Of a stretch of DNA of 64,000 nt, positions 60,476 through 64,000 are shown in pieces (within the stretch, counting starts at the first letter, position 1; each line of letters starts with the position of its first letter). Below the pieces are notes generated by a model that searched no databases, was not told the DNA's origin, and saw only the letters and a program-made list of their open reading frames with translations. The position numbers were made by a program, and so were the translations under genes. Source of the stretch: Clostridia bacterium (GTDB taxonomy: Bacteria > Bacillota > Clostridia > Oscillospirales > Acutalibacteraceae); contig JAFXBF010000004.1 in NCBI GenBank assembly GCA_017516745.1, positions 1-64,000 of the forward strand, read 5' to 3'.

Positions 60476-60480
60476 AAGTT

Positions 60481-60792
60481 TTATTCTGTTACTCTGTGGC
60501 CGTCCTTGAATTTGACCTTGCCGAGGAAGGGGATTTTGAGGAAGCCTGTGAATGTGTCGCCGTCGAAGGTAACGTTCAGGTCGGCGTCCTTGCCGAGCAT
60601 CGGAACGTTTACAACAGCCTTGATGGTGTTGCCGTCCTCTTCTACGGACTTGACCTCGTAATCGGGAATATCAATACCCGGAAGGTCTATTACAAAATCG
60701 TATTCGCCGTTTTTGTCAACAACGTTAAGCGCAACATCGCCGCTGAAAAACATTGTGTCAACGCTGCAGGCCCATTTACCTAAACCTATCAT
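60481..60792 (-). CDS. Small hypothetical protein, 103 aa
   Basis: Not recognised. It is predicted to be all-beta: alternating polar and hydrophobic strands with a repeated glycine pattern (VVNVPMLGKDADLNVTFDGD, FLKIPFLGKVKFKDG). No signal peptide, membrane helix or catalytic motif. AGGAGAG precedes the ATG and a near-consensus promoter lies upstream, so it is a real gene and probably well expressed. Confidence 0.7.
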   Translation of the reverse strand: MIGLGKWACSVDTMFFSGDVALNVVDKNGEYDFVIDLPGIDIPDYEVKSVEEDGNTIKAVVNVPMLGKDADLNVTFDGDTFTGFLKIPFLGKVKFKDGHRVTE

Positions 60793-60840
60793 AAAGCAAC
60801 TCTCCTAAAAATAAAATCTGCACAAAGTATGTACAAAATC

Positions 60841-60869
60841 ATAATAACAAGACGGCAGGTGTTTGTCAA
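60841..60869 (-). promoter_or_regulatory. Promoter of the 103-aa protein gene
   Basis: On the minus strand TTGACA (complement of 60864-60869), 17 bp, TATTAT (complement of 60841-60846). Confidence 0.8.
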
Positions 60870-60940
60870 CTTTTTTCCGTTTTGTCAAATACAGTTTATT
60901 GCAATGAATTTTTCAATTATGAGGCGGTGAATTTACCTTC

Positions 60941-60969
60941 TTGAACAATAACGCTGCTTGTGATATTAT
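60941..60969 (+). promoter_or_regulatory. Promoter of the 768-aa protein gene
   Basis: TTGAAC (60941-60946), 17 bp, TATTAT (60964-60969). It excludes an in-frame start at 60960. Confidence 0.7.
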
Positions 60970-61016
60970 TAATTCGGTTATCATCATTCTCATCAATACA
61001 TCAGGGGGAATTCATA

Positions 61017-63323
61017 ATGATAAAGAAGTTTAGCAAAATCTTATCTTTGATTTTTGTGTTTGTATTTTTATTCGGAACACAGGCAAGTGCATTTAATGAC
61101 GGAGAGTTTAAAAATCCTCTTGAAAAACCTGAAAATGAAGTTCGCTTTTCTACCGAACTTGTCGGCAGCATTTCCGAAGATATTGAGATTCTCAGTGTAA
61201 CGGTTTTGCCTCACACAAAATCGGGTAATGTTGAATTTAACTCGACCGACTCCAATTCAACAAATGAAAAAATCGGTGCGGTGATAAATGTTTTCATAAG
61301 AAACAAAACGAGCGAAGATATTTATCCGCAGGTTACACTTGGCGGAAAAACCGCTTGCGAATATCTTGACAGCATTCCGCAGCAGATAAGCTGGGCTTCA
61401 ACACCCGACACAAGAGCTTCACGCAAATACGACAAAGAACTCAGCAACGAGTTTGAGCATTTTATTCCTGCAACAACATATATTCCTGCAGGTGCGGTTG
61501 ACTGTTACTCGTTTAACATCACCGACGGCAGTCTTATCTATGACGGTGTTTCACTTGAAATTACAGCCAACGGAAAAAGCGGCAGTATGACTCTTTATGC
61601 CGATTATCAGTATGTGAGCATAGACAGAATTCAATGGAGTTCGTCATATAACGATAAATGCTATCCCGACACATTTGAATATTATCTCAACAATCTCTCA
61701 TCACAAGAAGCAACGGTAAATTATATTAAAGTCTATGACGGAACAGAAAGCTATTATCTTCACTACTGGAACGAATCAAAGACTGAAAACATTACCGACG
61801 GATTGATTAGTGTAAAAGCAAAGGATGTCGGCTTCGGCAAATGTAAACTCTCTTCTCCCGTGATTTTCAGAGAGCATCTGCTTGAGTTCAACATCACCAA
61901 CGGCGACAGAACATATTCTCTCATCTATAAATTCAAACCGTTTATTTATGATTTCGATATTTCGGTTGGCTGGGCAGGCGATGATATCGAAAAAGAAAGC
62001 TACATTAAAGCAATTTCTTCAATGCATTTCAACACGGTGATTGGCGCTTACGGCAGCAGTTATTATCACCGTGACGAAGCGTTCAGAAAACAGTATCCTA
62101 TCAAAATATTCGGCTATGTTGAAAGCGCACCCGTCAGCGATAAAATGACAGTTGAAAACGGTGTTATTACCTTTTACGATATTGACGATATTCATGCAGC
62201 ACTTCCCTTTGGTGAGCCGCAGTTAAGCGACTCCGAGGGCAAGCATCAGCCGATGAGAGTTTATAACAAGCTTCTGATGTATCGCAATTCACCTTATCCG
62301 ACAAATATCACTCTCACTCACGAGCCTGCTTTCTATCGCTTTGCAGGACTTTCGGATTTCTGCCACTATGATGCATACAGAGTTGTTGCTCCGTTTTCCG
62401 ATGCGTGGTTTAAATACACCTCATATGCACCGCAGAAAAAGTATGCTATCTATTGGGGTGCACCTCTTGAAACAACGGGTGACTATATGCGTTCACTTTC
62501 GGCGATGAACAGACCGAATCCCGTTGCCGCATGGACTCAGGGAGCAAACACATGGGATACATTTCCGAGATTTACAAAGCAAGTGGAATATATGGATTCA
62601 CCGAATCCTTATGAGCTTCGTGTTCAGGCATATCTGAATGTTGCCAACGGTGCAGCTTCTCTTTATTGGTTCAATATAGACGGCGAGGATCTTCTTTATT
62701 ACAAAGAGAGCAGCCTCGAAATGAAAGATGTCAACCGTGAGCTTTCGGTTATCGGTGATTATCTTGTGAAGCAGATACCCTATTGGTATGAAAGAAATGA
62801 AAACATTGATCTGAATGTAAACATCGGCTCGGATTATGCCGTTTTGTTTGCAACAGACCTCAATTACAAAATATCTGACGGACAGTACAAATATATCGGT
62901 ACGGATGAAGAAAAAATATTGAGCTTTGAAATTCCCGATTACCTTGCCGATTATACCGAAGTTGTAAAAATAACAAAAGACGGCGTTGCTCGCTGTGACA
63001 GCACATATTCCGACAACACAGTTACACTCAAAGACAAAGTGGACATGACGGCTGTTTATGTTTTGGGTTATGACGGACTTTATGAAAGAATAGCAGACAA
63101 CTACAAAGCAGTTACAGAACAAGAAACCTTCAATATCTATAGCGACGATTCACAGTATGATGAGCTTCAGAGCGAATACGGTTACAGCGATGATAACCCG
63201 TACAAACCCGAAAACACCGTCAGAAACAGATTGCTCTATGTTTTCTTTATGCCGCTTGTAAGAGTTCTGGAGAGCATAATCACTGTATTGGTTTCTGCGT
63301 TCTATGTGTTTTTCGGAAAATAA
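61017..63323 (+). CDS. Secreted, C-terminally anchored glycosidase-like protein of unknown family, 768 aa
   Basis: The start is ATG 61017 behind AGGGGGAA. The signal peptide is ~1-26 (ends QASAF). Residues ~30-310 are beta-rich. From ~315 a TIM-barrel-like region follows (VGWAGDDIEKESYIKAISSM, NTVIGAYGSSYY, ITLTHEPAFYRFAGLSDFCH, YAIYWGAPLETTGDYMRSL, AWTQGANTWDTFPRFTKQ), the order seen in glycoside hydrolases acting on cell-surface sugars. Possible acids are Glu in THEPAF and Asp/Glu in IDGEDLLYYKESS, but no family could be named. A last hydrophobic segment (MPLVRVLESIITVLVSAFYV) tethers the C-terminus. Base use is AT-richer than in the glycogen genes. Confidence 0.65.
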   Translation: MIKKFSKILSLIFVFVFLFGTQASAFNDGEFKNPLEKPENEVRFSTELVGSISEDIEILSVTVLPHTKSGNVEFNSTDSNSTNEKIGAVINVFIRNKTSEDIYPQVTLGGKTACEYLDSIPQQISWASTPDTRASRKYDKELSNEFEHFIPATTYIPAGAVDCYSFNITDGSLIYDGVSLEITANGKSGSMTLYADYQYVSIDRIQWSSSYNDKCYPDTFEYYLNNLSSQEATVNYIKVYDGTESYYLHYWNESKTENITDGLISVKAKDVGFGKCKLSSPVIFREHLLEFNITNGDRTYSLIYKFKPFIYDFDISVGWAGDDIEKESYIKAISSMHFNTVIGAYGSSYYHRDEAFRKQYPIKIFGYVESAPVSDKMTVENGVITFYDIDDIHAALPFGEPQLSDSEGKHQPMRVYNKLLMYRNSPYPTNITLTHEPAFYRFAGLSDFCHYDAYRVVAPFSDAWFKYTSYAPQKKYAIYWGAPLETTGDYMRSLSAMNRPNPVAAWTQGANTWDTFPRFTKQVEYMDSPNPYELRVQAYLNVANGAASLYWFNIDGEDLLYYKESSLEMKDVNRELSVIGDYLVKQIPYWYERNENIDLNVNIGSDYAVLFATDLNYKISDGQYKYIGTDEEKILSFEIPDYLADYTEVVKITKDGVARCDSTYSDNTVTLKDKVDMTAVYVLGYDGLYERIADNYKAVTEQETFNIYSDDSQYDELQSEYGYSDDNPYKPENTVRNRLLYVFFMPLVRVLESIITVLVSAFYVFFGK

Positions 63324-63409
63324 AGAAGATTTTTTATGCAATCAAAAGCGCTTATGTGACAGAGCTTTGATATGGCTATAGCCTGAAAATTTATACGGTC
63401 AAATTTTAT

Positions 63410-63439
63410 GAGATGTCTTGCCGGAAAGCAGGACATCTC
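63410..63439 (+). terminator. Hairpin after the 768-aa protein gene
   Basis: GAGATGTCTTGC and GCAGGACATCTC (one wobble pair) with loop CGGAAA, followed by CGTTTGCTTTTTG. Confidence 0.7.
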
Positions 63440-63467
63440 CGTTTGCTTTTTGTGCTTTTTCGTGCGG

Positions 63468-63496
63468 TTGACATTTTTCGCATTGAGTATTATAAT
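63468..63496 (+). promoter_or_regulatory. Strong sigma-A promoter of the polysaccharide gene
   Basis: TTGACA (63468-63473), 17 bp, TATAAT (63491-63496): a full consensus promoter. Confidence 0.88.
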
Positions 63497-63561
63497 AATT
63501 AGGTCTGTAAGTATTTTTAAATATTTTAGGGGTTACAAATATTACGAAAGGCGGCGTTTTT

Positions 63562-64000
63562 TTGAGCATCGAGTTTTCTAACGGTACAAAAACTCTCTCT
63601 GACCGCAAATCTCTTATTATTATCACCACACGAAGGCTGGCTCTCGTTGTGCTGGATATTCTGGCAGTCAACCTGGCTTTCCTTATTGTCAGCGCCATAA
63701 ACTATCCCAAAGAAGAGCTTTATTCAGTTATTTTCCCCGCTCTTATGGGCAGGGCATTATATACAAGTCTTATTTTTGTTCTTATTCACGGCTTCTTCGG
63801 GCTTTACAACAGCCTTTGGGAATACGCCGGCGTACACGAGCTTTTCCGTTGCGCAGGTGCTGCCGTGCTCGGCACGCTGACCTCACTGGGCATTGACACT
63901 GTTTTGGACAGGCTGGATATGTACAACGTTGTTGTTCTGCGTGTCAGCGTATATTTTACCGCCGTGCTTCTCATCACGGCGATGACGGGCTCGATACGCC
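63562..64000 (+). CDS. N-terminal part of a CapD/FlaA1-type polysaccharide biosynthesis protein (3' truncated by window)
   Basis: TTG start with AAAGG at 63547-63551. The 146 visible residues contain about four membrane helices (LALVVLDILAVNLAFLIVSA; YTSLIFVLIHGFFGLYNSLW; AGAAVLGTLTSLG; VSVYFTAVLLITAMTGS) and the family signature FGLYNSLWEYAGVHELFR, seen before the nucleotide-sugar dehydratase domain of CapD/PglF-like proteins. The complete enzyme would make an unusual sugar (UDP-4-keto-6-deoxy type) for surface glycans. The catalytic half lies outside the window. A full-consensus promoter suggests that it heads a glycan operon. Confidence 0.82.
   Translation, partial: MSIEFSNGTKTLSDRKSLIIITTRRLALVVLDILAVNLAFLIVSAINYPKEELYSVIFPALMGRALYTSLIFVLIHGFFGLYNSLWEYAGVHELFRCAGAAVLGTLTSLGIDTVLDRLDMYNVVVLRVSVYFTAVLLITAMTGSIR

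Overview
The window looks like a chromosome segment of an anaerobic, low-to-moderate GC Gram-positive bacterium of the Clostridia, most plausibly a gut Oscillospiraceae (Ruminococcaceae) species. Supporting genes are a glycogen operon with the Clostridia-type GlgC/GlgD pair, a SpoVAC-like sporulation protein, a class B sortase next to a small wall-anchored protein, LuxS, a minimal two-gene SufC/SufB module, dockerin-bearing secreted proteins, strong AGGAGG ribosome sites and frequent TTG/GTG starts. Taxonomy is inferred from gene content only; no rRNA is present.

Layout. 1-15.7 kb: a surface-protein cluster. The tail of a dockerin protein is followed by three very large secreted proteins of 1501, 2212 and 1140 aa. 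Two begin with cohesin-like beta modules followed by alanine-rich FIVAR-type three-helix repeats. The third is a metallophosphoesterase with a FIVAR stalk and a C-terminal dockerin. 15.7-19.7 kb: a hydroxypyruvate-isomerase-like enzyme, a candidate ~87-nt small RNA, and two minus-strand secreted hydrolases (metallophosphoesterase, ceramidase-like). 19.9-26.9 kb: a plus-strand run with a beta-propeller-like membrane protein, sufC, sufB-like, an MFS sugar-type transporter, GtrA, a PrsA-like lipoprotein and a MATE exporter. 27.0-29.5 kb: sortase substrate, sortase B and LCP ligase, a coherent wall-anchoring block. 30.4-36.1 kb: glgB-glgC-glgD-glgA. 36.2-46.0 kb: an XRE regulator, a histidine-phosphatase-like protein lacking its catalytic His, a GPH-type transporter with a long charged tail, a secreted sphingomyelinase-like phosphodiesterase, spoVAC, ridA, queT, luxS and a LysM/G5/M23 peptidase.

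46.2-57.3 kb is an accessory region. A ~10-kb stretch lies between direct repeats derived from the 3' end and downstream hairpin of tRNA-Tyr. It carries an AT-rich ComEC-like metallo-beta-lactamase protein, a cysteine-rich LytTR regulator, a two-component system with an ABC/FtsX exporter and a membrane-tethered beta protein. It ends with a broken copy of the LytTR gene 3' end, so there is a second, nested pair of direct repeats. No integrase is visible. 57.9-64.0 kb: a zinc-ribbon membrane protein, an M28-like peptidase behind four helically phased TTGTAAC repeats, a small unknown protein, a large membrane-tethered glycosidase-like protein and the start of a CapD/FlaA1-type polysaccharide gene that runs off the window.

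Intergenic DNA is rich in palindromic repeats: a GTAGGGG family, several 95-165 bp MITE-like inverted-repeat elements and tRNA-3'-end repeats. Many genes have recognisable sigma-A promoters with 17-18 bp spacing, which allowed several start codons to be corrected. All functions are assigned from motifs read by eye; no database search was run.
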